Shown here one piece after another: positions 7,523 to 16,562 of a DNA stretch of 22,027 nt. This stretch comes from a bacterium (GTDB lineage: Bacteria > Zhuqueibacterota > Zhuqueibacteria > Thermofontimicrobiales > Thermofontimicrobiaceae). How positions within the stretch are numbered: the first letter of the stretch is position 1; the number at the start of each line of letters is the position of its first letter. Both the position numbers and the translations under genes were made by a program. The stretch is taken from assembly GCA_011046315.1 (NCBI GenBank), contig DSAU01000325.1:1-22027 (forward strand), in the 5' to 3' direction. A model generated the notes under the pieces. The model was not told where the DNA came from and did no database searches. It saw only the letters and a program-made list of their open reading frames with translations.

Positions 7523-8371
7523 CTAACCAAGATCACGCAGATACTGACGCGTATGTTCAACCACCATCTCGCGATGCGTTTGACGGTTAGTTTCCAAATC
7601 GAGATAAGTGGCTTTGGGCAACATCGAGACCATGCGTTTCAGATTTTCCGGTTCATGAAGTGTATCCTTTGAAGCGCCAAAGATCAATGTCGGCACCTCG
7701 ATTTCCGCTAAAAAATCCCACACCGTATAGTGCGACAATTCCATTGCTGCTTTTTTCAATTTCCAGGGGTCAGCGGCGTCAAGATTGTCGCAGTATTTCC
7801 GATACTGCTCGTAATCACTTCGGACGTCGAGGCGAAAATGTTTCAAATACCATTTGATAAACGGCTTTATGATGAGATATAGTCCGGGATAAAACAGATA
7901 GATAATGATCCTGCCGAAACGGGGAACGCGAAACACTGCATTGGGACCGATAAGCACCAGACATTTCGGCTTAACTCTCAGACGGCGGCAGGATTCTAAG
8001 ATTGCGGTAGCTCCCAGAGAACTTCCAAATAAAATATAGCGGTCGTTTTCGAGTTTCAAATGTTCAATCAACGCGATGATGTCGCCGGCAATATCTTCAA
8101 CCCCGTATTTTACTTTTCCGACAACTTTTGAGCTAATTTTTTCGCGTGTTTCCACATAATAGATGGTGAAATCTTTGCTCATCTCACGAAGCACATATTG
8201 CCACGCCCGGATTAATGTAATCCAGCCGGCGATAAAAACGACCGGCGGATTGTCCGTTTTTTGGGGCGGTGTGAAAGTGATTACCCGTAGAGAAACGTTG
8301 TCATTCACCGAAATCATTTCATCAGCAACATCAGTGTTTTTGGTGCAATAGTTGGATAAATTTTCGGTCAT
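7523..8371 (-). CDS. Alpha/beta-hydrolase fold protein, substrate unknown
   Basis: From ATG 8371 the protein has 282 residues. The fold is shown by VVFIAGW (oxyanion-hole strand, about residue 44), the nucleophile elbow GSSLGA (Ser118), the acid strand TLIFGASKDTLHEP (Asp236) and a His in NRQTHREM (His266). The triad is therefore complete and the order correct. A basic, aromatic-rich lid region lies at about 150-180 (FGRIIIYLFYPGLYLIIK), which might contact lipid or membrane, although no signal peptide is seen. An ester, lactone or thioester substrate is likely by fold, but nothing narrows it. The frame continues up to TTG 8440, but AGGAG at 8381-8385, 9 bases from ATG 8371, decides the start. 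The gene stands alone between the FGGY kinase and the peptidase pair. Confidence 0.8.
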   Translation of the reverse strand: MTENLSNYCTKNTDVADEMISVNDNVSLRVITFTPPQKTDNPPVVFIAGWITLIRAWQYVLREMSKDFTIYYVETREKISSKVVGKVKYGVEDIAGDIIALIEHLKLENDRYILFGSSLGATAILESCRRLRVKPKCLVLIGPNAVFRVPRFGRIIIYLFYPGLYLIIKPFIKWYLKHFRLDVRSDYEQYRKYCDNLDAADPWKLKKAAMELSHYTVWDFLAEIEVPTLIFGASKDTLHEPENLKRMVSMLPKATYLDLETNRQTHREMVVEHTRQYLRDLG

Positions 8372-8380
8372 TGTTTTAAG

Positions 8381-8385
8381 CTCCT
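8381..8385 (-). promoter_or_regulatory. Ribosome binding site that decides the start of the alpha/beta-hydrolase
   Basis: AGGAG on the - strand is 9 bases upstream of ATG 8371. The longer frame from TTG 8440 has only a weak AAGA upstream. Confidence 0.6.
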
Positions 8386-8467
8386 GAAAATTTGCAATTA
8401 CCACCTTTACATCAGAATGTATCGCAATTTTGTGTTTCAATCTTCGACGACCAATCCACAGAAGCTG

Positions 8468-10039
8468 TTATGGATTCATCCGCGCATACCATTTTTTATT
8501 TTGTATATAAATATTTTTAAATTCCATAAACAATCGCTTGTACATCTTATGATGAACTGGATTGGGGTGGTAAGTGTCTTTGAAGTGAACGAATTTTTTG
8601 ATGTCTTCAAATTTTTCAATATAACCGAGGGTCATGCTTGCCAGCAGTGCAATTCCCTTGGCACCGGCGTGATCAGGATTTTCAACCTGATGAATCACCC
8701 GGTTGGATACATCTGCCATGATCTGACACCAGAGATCGCTTTTGGCGCCGCCGCCGATGAAGCTCAGTTCGTCAACTTTATGGTACAAATTTTCCATGGT
8801 TTCCAGCGCCCAGCAGGTGTTCAATGCGATCCCTTCGAGGACCGCCCGCACCAGATGCTCGCGCGAATGATTCAAGCCCACGTTAAACAGTCCGGCGCGA
8901 ACATGATCGTCGTCAATCGGGCAGCGTTCGCCGTACATCCAGGGCGTAAAAACCATGCCCTCAGCGCCGGGATTGACACCTGCCGCGAGTTTATCCAAAA
9001 TTTGATAGACACGATCGACCTGATGTTCTTTTATGAGCTGTTCCTCGTGATAGAGAATTTTATCCTTGAGCCATTCCAAACACACACCCGCGGTTTCCTG
9101 ATGCGCCATTGCCAGATAATATTTCTGGGGGTAGGCGCTGCCAATGCAGCCGGTATAATGGGGGATGTCAATTTTGCGTTTGGTAAAATGACCGGCAACC
9201 CAACCGCTGGTGCCGATACAGATGTGCAGTTCACCTTCATTGATTGCGCCGGATCCGAGCGCGGCACAGGCGAGATCCGCCGCGCCGTTGATGATCGGAG
9301 TGCCAGCCACCAGTCTGGTTTGCTCGGCGGCTTTTGGAGTGACTTCGCCGACAATAGCGGCGCTCTCTTTTATCTCGGGAAGCATCTCCTCGGAGATATT
9401 TGTCAGTTTCAATAGTTTTGGATGCCAACGATTGCGGTTTTTTCGGGTGTCCATGAACCACCACAGAACTCCCATGTCCACCGATTTTACATAGTTACCG
9501 GTCAGATGATAAATTACAAAATCCTTGGCATCGAGGAATTTATGAATGCGGGAATAGGTTTCCGGCTCGTATTCCTGCAGCCATAAAATTTTTCCGATCT
9601 GGTCTTTGCCGGTCTGGCCCGGGCTGCCGCCGGTAATCGTGATAAATCGAAGAATGTGAAAAATGTTATATCCCATAATTCGGGGCGGCGTCCATAACTT
9701 TTCGCGCATAATCTCTGCGCTGCGCCCGTCAAGCCAGGAAATAGCCGGACGCACCGGCTGACAGTTTTGATCAACTGAAACCAGGGTCTGACTTTGTGAA
9801 GAGAAGGTCATCCCAACAATTTCAGCCGGTTTGACGCCAGATTTTTCAATCACCTTGCGCGTGGTCGCACAAATGGCGTTCCACCAAACCCAGGGGTCCT
9901 GTTCTGCCCAGGATGGATGGGGGTGATGAATCGGATAGTGGATTTTATCAGTTGCAACAATATCTCCGGTTGTCGTGGTCATTACAGCTTTGTTGCCGCT
10001 CGATCCCAGATCGTGGGCGATGATGTACTTTTCTCTCAT
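8468..10039 (-). CDS. FGGY-family carbohydrate kinase (xylulokinase-like)
   Basis: FGGY kinases phosphorylate sugars or polyols with ATP before entry into central metabolism. The 523-residue product has the N-terminal phosphate-1 motif HDLGSSGNKAVM, SWLDGRSAEI in the sugar-binding domain, and the C-terminal domain start NGAADLACAALGSGA with Asp255 at the catalytic-base position. It then has CIGTSGW (phosphate-2), YGERCP, and the adenosine motif FIGGGAKSDLWCQIMADV near residue 430. The sequence most resembles xylulokinase-type members, but substrates in this family cannot be read from motifs, and no isomerase or transporter lies alongside. ATG 10039 (MREKYIIAHD) is chosen because AAAGGG lies about 8 bases upstream; a longer frame to 10060 lacks such a site. 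It is separated from Nnr upstream by about 160 bp. Confidence 0.88.
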   Translation of the reverse strand: MREKYIIAHDLGSSGNKAVMTTTTGDIVATDKIHYPIHHPHPSWAEQDPWVWWNAICATTRKVIEKSGVKPAEIVGMTFSSQSQTLVSVDQNCQPVRPAISWLDGRSAEIMREKLWTPPRIMGYNIFHILRFITITGGSPGQTGKDQIGKILWLQEYEPETYSRIHKFLDAKDFVIYHLTGNYVKSVDMGVLWWFMDTRKNRNRWHPKLLKLTNISEEMLPEIKESAAIVGEVTPKAAEQTRLVAGTPIINGAADLACAALGSGAINEGELHICIGTSGWVAGHFTKRKIDIPHYTGCIGSAYPQKYYLAMAHQETAGVCLEWLKDKILYHEEQLIKEHQVDRVYQILDKLAAGVNPGAEGMVFTPWMYGERCPIDDDHVRAGLFNVGLNHSREHLVRAVLEGIALNTCWALETMENLYHKVDELSFIGGGAKSDLWCQIMADVSNRVIHQVENPDHAGAKGIALLASMTLGYIEKFEDIKKFVHFKDTYHPNPVHHKMYKRLFMEFKNIYIQNKKWYARMNP

Positions 10040-10202
10040 GTGTTTTTCCCTTTCATCCACTACAATAATATTGGAATGATGACTTCGGCCATTATCTATG
10101 GGCCAGAACCAATTGCCCGTTAAACAGTGTTGTTAAACGAAAAAATCATAATGTTATTGCTTTATATTCGTACTGCTTTGCTTGAACAGATTAGCTATAT
10201 TT

Positions 10203-11777
10203 TCACACCTGAATTATGGTACCATAACAATTTGCCATAATGTTTTCATAATCCTCGCGGTATCTTTTGACCGCTAACGGTAAATAATTGAGGATATGTT
10301 GAGCGGTCATGCCATCTTCGCCGATAATGTCGGCGGCAAGGTCTCCGGCAAGCCCATGAATGAAAACACCGGCTTTCACCGCTTCTTTCACCGTCAGCCC
10401 CAGTCCGAGCATGGCTGCGATGGTTCCGGTGAGTACATCGCCGGAACCGGCTGTTGCCATTCCGCTGTTGCCGCTTAAATTTATGCAGACCCTTCCGCCA
10501 GGGCAGCCAATGAGCGAATGGGCGCCTTTCAAAATGATAAACGCGCTTAAATCGGTGAGGGCTTTTTGCAAAGCCTGGACTCGATCCGCTTCAATTTGAG
10601 CAATAGAGGTTTTACAGAGACGCGATAGTTCGCCGGGATGCGGCGTTAAAATGGTTGCAAACTTTCGGTGGCTGATTATTTCGGGATTTTGTGCCACCGC
10701 GGTGATACCGTCACCGTCAATCAGTATCGGCTTTTCGATTTGCTGAACCAGTTCGCATATCAACTGCTGTGTTTCCTGATTCAGCGACATTCCCGGACCG
10801 ATCACAACCATGTCAACCTGTTGGGACAATGTTAACAACCGCTCCTTGTTGCTCGCTGCCAGGCTCCCGTCCGTGGTCTCGTCCTGCGGCGCAAACACAA
10901 GCTCGCTGCCTTTGGCGCCGATAACCGATGTTACTGATCGTGGCGCGGCTAATCGGGAATAACCACCGCCGGCTTTTAGAAAAGACATTGCTGCGAAATA
11001 GGGCGCGCCATAGTAATTGGCTGCGCCGGCGATGAACAAGGCGTCGCCGAAAGTGGTCTTGTGCCCGGCAACATCACGTAGCGGCAATCTTTCTGGCAAA
11101 TTGATTTCGGTAAGCAATGATTCATTATCCCAGAGTTCATGCGGGAAAGAGATGTGTGTCACATACAGTAATCCGCAATATTCGTAGCCGGGATACAGCA
11201 AATTTCCCAGCTTTGGCAAGCCAAAAGAAATAGTACTATCGGCACGGACAGCGATGCCCATCACAGCGCCGGTGTCGCCATTGATCCCTGATGGAATGTC
11301 GAGGGCGAAAACCATTTTGTGACTTTGGTTTATGGCTGCAATTACCTGTTCATAAACACCTTCCACGTTGCGAACCAGACCGGTTCCGAAAATGGCATCC
11401 ACGATGGTGTCGCAGTCAGCAAGTTTCGCTTTCAGTTGCTCAATGGTTTCAAATTTTTCCACTGGTATTTTTAATCGGAGCGCAATTTCATAATTTTTCA
11501 AAGCAGCACCGCGATATTTTGTCGGATCGCCCAACAGCACCACAGAAACTTTGCCCCCCATCGAATGGATTTTTCGCGCCACCACAAACCCATCGCCGCC
11601 ATTGTTGCCAGCGCCGCAAATCACCACAAAAGAATTTTCCTCCACTTCCAGTTCGTTCAAAATCACCGAAAAGGCAGCCAGCCCGGCGTTTTCCATCAAT
11701 ATCTCTTCGGCGATGCCGTATTTTTCAATGGCGGCTTTATCGAGCGAACGCATTTCACTGACAGTGCTTACTTTCAT
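10203..11777 (-). CDS. nnr: Bifunctional NAD(P)H-hydrate epimerase / ADP- or ATP-dependent NAD(P)H-hydrate dehydratase
   Basis: Nnr repairs hydrated NADH and NADPH: the epimerase half interconverts R and S forms and the dehydratase half removes water at the cost of ADP or ATP. Residues 1-225 are the YjeF_N epimerase domain: LMENAG near 28, the ribose/phosphate loop GAGNNGGDGFVVAR (55-68), VDAIFGTGL (126-134) and DIPSGINGDTG (160-170). Residues 236-515 are the ribokinase-like dehydratase: GHKTTFGDALFIAG, VVIGPGM, LIDGDG, LTPHPGEL and NSGMATAGSGDVLTG with the catalytic-type Asp447. The length of 524 is normal for the bacterial fusion and no key residue is missing. ATG 11777 has GAGGTGA about 6-7 bases upstream. 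It is a housekeeping gene with its own gap on both sides. Confidence 0.95.
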   Translation of the reverse strand: MKVSTVSEMRSLDKAAIEKYGIAEEILMENAGLAAFSVILNELEVEENSFVVICGAGNNGGDGFVVARKIHSMGGKVSVVLLGDPTKYRGAALKNYEIALRLKIPVEKFETIEQLKAKLADCDTIVDAIFGTGLVRNVEGVYEQVIAAINQSHKMVFALDIPSGINGDTGAVMGIAVRADSTISFGLPKLGNLLYPGYEYCGLLYVTHISFPHELWDNESLLTEINLPERLPLRDVAGHKTTFGDALFIAGAANYYGAPYFAAMSFLKAGGGYSRLAAPRSVTSVIGAKGSELVFAPQDETTDGSLAASNKERLLTLSQQVDMVVIGPGMSLNQETQQLICELVQQIEKPILIDGDGITAVAQNPEIISHRKFATILTPHPGELSRLCKTSIAQIEADRVQALQKALTDLSAFIILKGAHSLIGCPGGRVCINLSGNSGMATAGSGDVLTGTIAAMLGLGLTVKEAVKAGVFIHGLAGDLAADIIGEDGMTAQHILNYLPLAVKRYREDYENIMANCYGTIIQV

Positions 11778-12336
11778 GAAATATCACCTCGGCTTTTTAT
11801 TGATAAAATAATATCGGTTATTAATGACAATTTCTTTAATAGCCCGAAAGCATTCCGATTATTCAATCATAATTTTTGGTGAACCACAACAATATTTAAA
11901 AATTTTGTTCAAATTTGTTAATACAAAAAACTGACAAAACCAACTCGTCATGCCGAAGGTTGGGAATAAAAATTTGAATAATGTTTGATGGCACGCCATA
12001 ACATTGTCATTTTTTCATTTGCAGACTGTGTGAAAATTAAGGAGTTTTGATGATATCTGTCATTGCGATCCCGCTTCAGCGGGAGAAGCAATCTACTAAT
12101 TGTCTGATAATTAAGAGATTGCTTCGGTCGCTGCGCTCCCTCGCAATGACATGATTTGTAAAAATACGGTGTTTTCACACAGTCTGTTCGCGGAGTCGTT
12201 TTTTTTGAAAAATATTGTTATACACCGACAAATCGGGATTCGTCATGTCTGGAAATAATATTAAATTCTGGTTCAGATTATATGCTAAAAAACTTTATCA
12301 AATGAAAAGCGGATCCATGATGACCGCCTCTGCAGA
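11778..12336. other. Intergenic region between nnr and the GH31 gene, holding a MITE-like repeat
   Basis: No gene is seen in these 559 bp. The centre (12022-12186) is the palindromic repeat described separately. 11778-12021 is AT-rich and must contain the nnr promoter, which I cannot place securely. 12187-12336 follows the GH31 stop; at about 12307-12328 a weak 6-bp stem (one G-U pair) followed by four T on the - strand may end GH31 transcription. Short frames that cross the repeat are not coding-like. Confidence 0.55.
12022..12186. repeat. MITE-like palindromic repeat, copy 1 (15-bp perfect terminal inverted repeats)
   Basis: The outer arms cagactgtgtgaaaa (12022-12036) and ttttcacacagtctg (12172-12186) are perfect 15-bp inverted repeats. 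Inside them, gtcattgcga (12059-12068) pairs with tcgcaatgac (12141-12150), gaagcaatct (12085-12094) with agattgcttc (12116-12125), and a small hairpin cccgc-ttca-gcggg lies at 12070-12083. The whole could fold as one nested hairpin in DNA or RNA. The core is the familiar cattgcga...gaagcaatct type of interspersed repeat (from memory). A diverged second copy is at 21201-21335. There is no transposase, so it would be non-autonomous. Confidence 0.75.
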
Positions 12337-14949
12337 TTATCTCTCTAAAAACGCCAAATGCGCCAAAGCCTGGTTCACAATTTTTCGATTTATTTTGTTC
12401 AGGCGTTCGATTTGGCGAATAATTTCCGGTGTGTTTTGTTGCAATTTGGTTAACTCATCAATTATCGTTTCGGGTTGCAGTTCAATCCTAACGCCGGTTT
12501 GCGCGGCTTCAATCAAAATGTCCGGCGACCATTCTTTAGGCCAGAGTGAATTGAGCAACGGCATTACCCGCTTAAATTTTGAAATTTTTCCGGGTACGCC
12601 CTGCAGCAGTTGAAGCTTATCAGTATATTTTTCAGAAAACTCAACCTGTAGTGTAACTTTTGTATCGGTTTCGAATCTCGGCAACCGAATGATCAGACTC
12701 ACTTTATCCCCATCGTAACGCCATCCGGTTCGATTTTCTTCCCGCTTAAAATTAATGATTTCGCCCTGGCAGGTTATTTTTTCAGGCGGAAAGACAAGCG
12801 GCAGCCGAATTTCGTACGCCCGTTCAGTGAGCATTTCCGGGAAACTTCCCTCAACCGGCAAAATTTCAATGTTCAGCAACCTCTCATCTGTTTTGTGAAA
12901 TTGAATCGGCGTCCAGGAAAACTGCCCATTTTTGTACGCCACCGTATTGCCCTGGTCCTCATAAACCCGGGTTTGTCCGCTGTCCCCGGGAAAAATAGTC
13001 AGTATCAACGGATCGAGCGGCTTTTTATTTGAATACCGCATTTTCGGCTGCATGGGAATGATGGCGCCGGCTCTGGCATATACCGGTATTTCGTCATTGG
13101 CAAAATTTCGTTTGATGGTTGCAGGCCCCTGGAGAATGTTGCCGCTGAACCATTCGATCCAAGTACCCGGCGGTAGCCAGATTTTTTTCTCTGCTAACAA
13201 GCTCACCGAATCTGTTGGTTCAGTAATTGGCGCGACTAATAAATCATCGCCAAACATATATTGATCTTTGAATTGATAAGCTTGTTCTTCTTCCTGATAA
13301 TTATAGTACATGGGTCGGCAGATTGAAACTCCCAAATCATAAGCCTGCCTGGCTGCGGTGTAAATATATGGAATCAAAGCGTAACGCAGCAGAATGGCAT
13401 CACGCATGATCAAAAAATAATCCACCGGATACGCCCAGATTCTTCTTTCTGCTTTTATGTTTCGGGTGGTGTGGGTTCGCAGAATGGGGCTGAACAATCC
13501 GAATTGAATCCAGCGATTGTAAAGCTCGGGTTCCAGGATTCCGGGTATATGACCACCGATGTCATGGCTCCAATAGCCGTAACCGACGTTTGAAGCTGTT
13601 GTTGTAAAATATGGTTGAAACGCCAGCGATTCCCACACCGAGATGGCGTCGCCCGAAAAACCGATCTGATAGCGATGGTTGCCCAATCCGCCCCAGCGGT
13701 GAAAAATCAATGGCCTTTTCCCCCGGCGCTCCATGTCGGTGAAATGAAGATAATTCAGCCAAAAAGTCGGATTGACGCCATCTATTTTGGTAATCGGTTG
13801 CTGCTGCCAGTCCAGCCACCAGAAATCCACTCCCTGGCGCTCCAGTGGGTGGTGGAGTATTTTAAAATAATTTTGGGCAAATTTTTTATCAACAATGTCA
13901 AACGGGATGTATTTTTGAGTGGCGGGATCAACGCCCATTGCGCGCGCCATTTCCGGATATTTAGCTTCGTGAGGTTGGACGCCGGAAGCTGGATGCAAAT
14001 TTAAGCTGGTCTTCAATCCCTTTTGATGGCACCAATTGAGAAATTCCGGCGGATCAGGGAAGAGAATTTTATTCCAACTATAACCGGTCCAGCCGATTCG
14101 CTGTCCGGCTTGATCGTACTGTTTTTTCCACCAGCGCAGCTTGAATGTTTCGTGCCAGTCCATGTCAATCACCAGCACATCAAGCGGCGTGTTATGGATT
14201 TCAAATTCATACACCAGTTGTTTCAACTCTTGATCAGTATAAGCCCAATAGCGCGACCACCAGAGCCCGAAGGCAAATCGCGGGGGTAATGGTATTTTCC
14301 CTGCCACCAGGGTGAAATCATATAACGCAGCTTTGTAATCGTGTCCGTGTCCGAAAAAATACCAATCCTGGTAGTCTTTTTCCGGCGCTGGCGTTGACCA
14401 TTGCCAATCGCTGTTGTCGAACAACGGACGCTTGCTGTCATCGACCAATACCCAGCCGTCGCGCGATAGCAGGCCTGGTTCCAATTTCGCCGCACCTTTT
14501 ACCCTATCCAGAGTGCGCATGGTACCGAACAGATTGGCGCTGTCTTTGAGTCCTGGATGCCACATCCGCGAACTTCCATTTAGCTCCAATTCAATTGATA
14601 AATTTTTGGAATTAAACCTGCCGCTATCCTCCCGATAGTGCAGCCGTAATTTTTTCGTCTGAATTGTTAACCAACCATCGCTGTTTTTAGTTTGAAATTG
14701 AGGAGGCTCCAGCTTGCGATTGATAAACACCAGACTGGCGTTGTTGATGAATTCACCGTCTTCTGCCCATTCCAGTCGAATTAGTTGATCCGTCAATACT
14801 GTAAATCGAGCATTACCGGAAGACACGATTGCCTGGGAATCTGCAATCGGGTCCATGATCGGCGCTGCAGCGTCGGTTGTGTTAGCCATAAGTATTATCC
14901 CTGAGATAAAAAGCCAAAACGAAAAATGTAACTTTACAAGATTTTTCAT
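12337..14949 (-). CDS. Exported GH31 family alpha-glycosidase
   Basis: GH31 enzymes release alpha-linked glucose or xylose with retention, or transfer it. From ATG 14949 the protein has 870 residues. It has a signal peptide (hydrophobic residues about 8-24, then ANTTDAAAP), an N-terminal beta-sandwich to about 220, and a catalytic barrel with DMDWHETF near 262. The nucleophile motif is WWLDWQQ (Asp380) and the acid/base is in GFSGDAISVWESL (Asp434). These are followed by TASNVGYGYWSHDIGGH and a C-terminal beta-sandwich with DDLLVAPI. A roughly 150-residue tail after the usual domain ends in a helical segment. The WWLDWQQ and NHRYQIGFSGD context matches a subgroup I associate with Bacteroidetes enzymes; alpha-glucosidase and alpha-xylosidase cannot be told apart here. 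ATG 14949 follows TGAGGT by 6-7 bases; the longer TTG start at 14961 overlaps that site. Confidence 0.92.
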   Translation of the reverse strand: MKNLVKLHFSFWLFISGIILMANTTDAAAPIMDPIADSQAIVSSGNARFTVLTDQLIRLEWAEDGEFINNASLVFINRKLEPPQFQTKNSDGWLTIQTKKLRLHYREDSGRFNSKNLSIELELNGSSRMWHPGLKDSANLFGTMRTLDRVKGAAKLEPGLLSRDGWVLVDDSKRPLFDNSDWQWSTPAPEKDYQDWYFFGHGHDYKAALYDFTLVAGKIPLPPRFAFGLWWSRYWAYTDQELKQLVYEFEIHNTPLDVLVIDMDWHETFKLRWWKKQYDQAGQRIGWTGYSWNKILFPDPPEFLNWCHQKGLKTSLNLHPASGVQPHEAKYPEMARAMGVDPATQKYIPFDIVDKKFAQNYFKILHHPLERQGVDFWWLDWQQQPITKIDGVNPTFWLNYLHFTDMERRGKRPLIFHRWGGLGNHRYQIGFSGDAISVWESLAFQPYFTTTASNVGYGYWSHDIGGHIPGILEPELYNRWIQFGLFSPILRTHTTRNIKAERRIWAYPVDYFLIMRDAILLRYALIPYIYTAARQAYDLGVSICRPMYYNYQEEEQAYQFKDQYMFGDDLLVAPITEPTDSVSLLAEKKIWLPPGTWIEWFSGNILQGPATIKRNFANDEIPVYARAGAIIPMQPKMRYSNKKPLDPLILTIFPGDSGQTRVYEDQGNTVAYKNGQFSWTPIQFHKTDERLLNIEILPVEGSFPEMLTERAYEIRLPLVFPPEKITCQGEIINFKREENRTGWRYDGDKVSLIIRLPRFETDTKVTLQVEFSEKYTDKLQLLQGVPGKISKFKRVMPLLNSLWPKEWSPDILIEAAQTGVRIELQPETIIDELTKLQQNTPEIIRQIERLNKINRKIVNQALAHLAFLER

Positions 14950-15040
14950 CGAAAACCTCAATGTTAAATTAAGGCTTGTAGAATGTTAAATCAGAATCAT
15001 AACCGCAGAGTTGCTTCGTTATTATAGCATCTCAACAGCG

Positions 15041-15949
15041 TTATCTGCCAAACACCTGCACAGCGTGATGTAAACAGGAGACCTCCAGCGGCGAATAACC
15101 GTAAATCTCACCGTCCGGCGTCAACACCTTGGGGATGTCGGTTTCGATGCGGATGCTTTTCGCCTGGAATGTCTCCACTTCCGGCATTTTGACGTGCTCG
15201 CCGGTGAATATTTTGGGAAAACAGGACAGCAACCGGCGTCGTGTAACTTTGGACAGCAAGGTGACGTCGAGCAAACCGTCGTCGATCCGGGCGGCGGGCG
15301 CCATCAGAAAATTGGAAGTGTAGCGAGCGTTGGAAATTTCAACAAAAATATTTTCGCGCTCCAGCGAGACGCTGTCCAGTTCGATTTTGAGTTGATTGGC
15401 TTTGAGAAAAATCGTCTGATAAAACACGCCGAAAGTGTAGGACACATTCCCCAGTGTCTTGAGTCGAAAGGCGGTCTGGGTGACGTCAGTCACAAAGCCC
15501 ATGCCGAGAATGTTCAGATAATAAAATTCCAGCTCAGCCGTTTTGAAATAGCCCACATCGACCGGGCGCGGTTTGTTACTGCTGATGATGTCGATTGCCT
15601 CTTTCCATTTTTCATTGGTCAATTCAAGATCACGGGCAAACGCATTGCCGGTTCCCACCGGCAGTACACCGATGGGAATGCGTTTCGCGGCAGGATTTTG
15701 GAAATATCCGTTGATGACCTCGAACAGTGTACCGTCACCGCCAGCGGCTACCACACCATCGTACCGGCTAAAATCTGCCGATCGGACAAACTCGATCGCA
15801 TGTTGCTGGTGCTCGGTAAGCAACAAATCAATGTCAATGTTTTTTGATTCAAACTCGTTCATTACATCAGGAAGAATTTTTTTCGCCCGGTTATGGCCAG
15901 CGTGAGGATTATAGATGAGCAAAAGTTTCATCGGTTTGTCTGGTTTCAT
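15041..15949 (-). CDS. Diacylglycerol kinase-family lipid kinase (YegS/DgkB-like)
   Basis: Members phosphorylate diacylglycerol or related lipids with ATP at the inner membrane face. The 302-residue protein has the nucleotide-binding start LLLIYNPHAG (9-18), the hallmark GGDGT (70-74) and PVGTGNAFARDL (97-108), followed by the C-terminal beta-sandwich of the NAD-kinase-like fold with ARIDDGLLDV and a final LTPDGEIYG, where the family has its conserved D-G-E. All hallmark residues are present and the length is typical. The lipid substrate (diacylglycerol, phosphatidylglycerol, sphingoid base) cannot be read from this. ATG 15949 is used, with only a weak GGCGG upstream; ATG 15931 (MKLLLIYNPH) is a possible start six codons in. 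It is divergent from nothing and sits about 90 bp upstream of GH31, so co-transcription is possible. Confidence 0.9.
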   Translation of the reverse strand: MKPDKPMKLLLIYNPHAGHNRAKKILPDVMNEFESKNIDIDLLLTEHQQHAIEFVRSADFSRYDGVVAAGGDGTLFEVINGYFQNPAAKRIPIGVLPVGTGNAFARDLELTNEKWKEAIDIISSNKPRPVDVGYFKTAELEFYYLNILGMGFVTDVTQTAFRLKTLGNVSYTFGVFYQTIFLKANQLKIELDSVSLERENIFVEISNARYTSNFLMAPAARIDDGLLDVTLLSKVTRRRLLSCFPKIFTGEHVKMPEVETFQAKSIRIETDIPKVLTPDGEIYGYSPLEVSCLHHAVQVFGR

Positions 15950-16562
15950 GCAACCGCCGTTTGGTTTAGTTCTTGTGGTTGAATTCTGCTTTAGTTAATG
16001 GGGGTGACAATTCAGAAAAAAAAATTAATATAAGATAATTTTTTTAAAGCAAAAAGTCAATTATTAATTTGAATTGGGGCAATTTTTTTAACGTCAGAAC
16101 GACTGAATACACTGAAATTGAGCCGTCCGTTGAGTACACTCTGTCAATTGAACCAGAGCCGGATTAAGATCAAAAAGTCTGAATTTAGATGAAAAATGAG
16201 ATAAGATGGGTTTTATCAGCGGCAACGAGAGCGGACCGATTCATTTCCAAAATTTTAATCATGCTGAAGTTGGTTTTCCATCCTGGTCAGTAGTAACCGA
16301 AATGAATTAATATCAGAGGGAAAAGCAATAAAATTTTCTGAATAGAAGTCAAATCTCTGCTTCAGATAGAATGTTGATGCCATTGCTTAATAACCTGATT
16401 AATTGACAGCTGATAAAATTTTTAAATCAAGCCATCCATTTTTAATGTTTTTGTAAATTAACCGATGGCATCAGTCTATGCCTTCCCCTGTGATTGAGAT
16501 AATACAGATAGAAGTTTCTTTTCAAATTCAGCGTTTTGCCATTTATTTCAGTCTGATTACTA
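15950..16562. other. Gene-free region of 613 bp between the lipid kinase and the QTMAN-like gene
   Basis: I see no open frame with coding character, no RNA gene and no strong hairpin. The sequence is AT-rich with short A and T runs (for example around 16015-16045). At about 16108-16160 two loosely similar stretches contain tgaatacact and tgagtacact, too short and imperfect to call a repeat. It must contain the promoter of the lipid kinase gene. It could be remains of a decayed gene, but no recognisable peptide is left. Confidence 0.5.

Noticed and set aside
8417..9415. 332-codon + strand frame opposite the FGGY kinase
   Set aside because: Long, but it is a shadow of the kinase gene in the antisense frame; the - strand has all FGGY motifs.
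11948..12178. 76-codon - strand frame across the repeat
   Set aside because: It merely translates the MITE-like repeat; there is no ribosome binding site and the composition is that of the palindrome.
12215..12613. 132-codon + strand frame starting MSGNNIKFW near the GH31 3' end
   Set aside because: Mostly antisense to the GH31 coding sequence, with no family resemblance and no good ribosome binding site.
15194..15847. 217-codon + strand frame opposite the lipid kinase
   Set aside because: Antisense shadow of a gene with GGDGT and PVGTGNAFARDL; no coding character of its own.
16108..16160. Loose repeated stretches tgaatacact / tgagtacact as a regulatory repeat or CRISPR remnant
   Set aside because: Only two short imperfect copies with no regular spacing; consistent with chance in AT-rich DNA.
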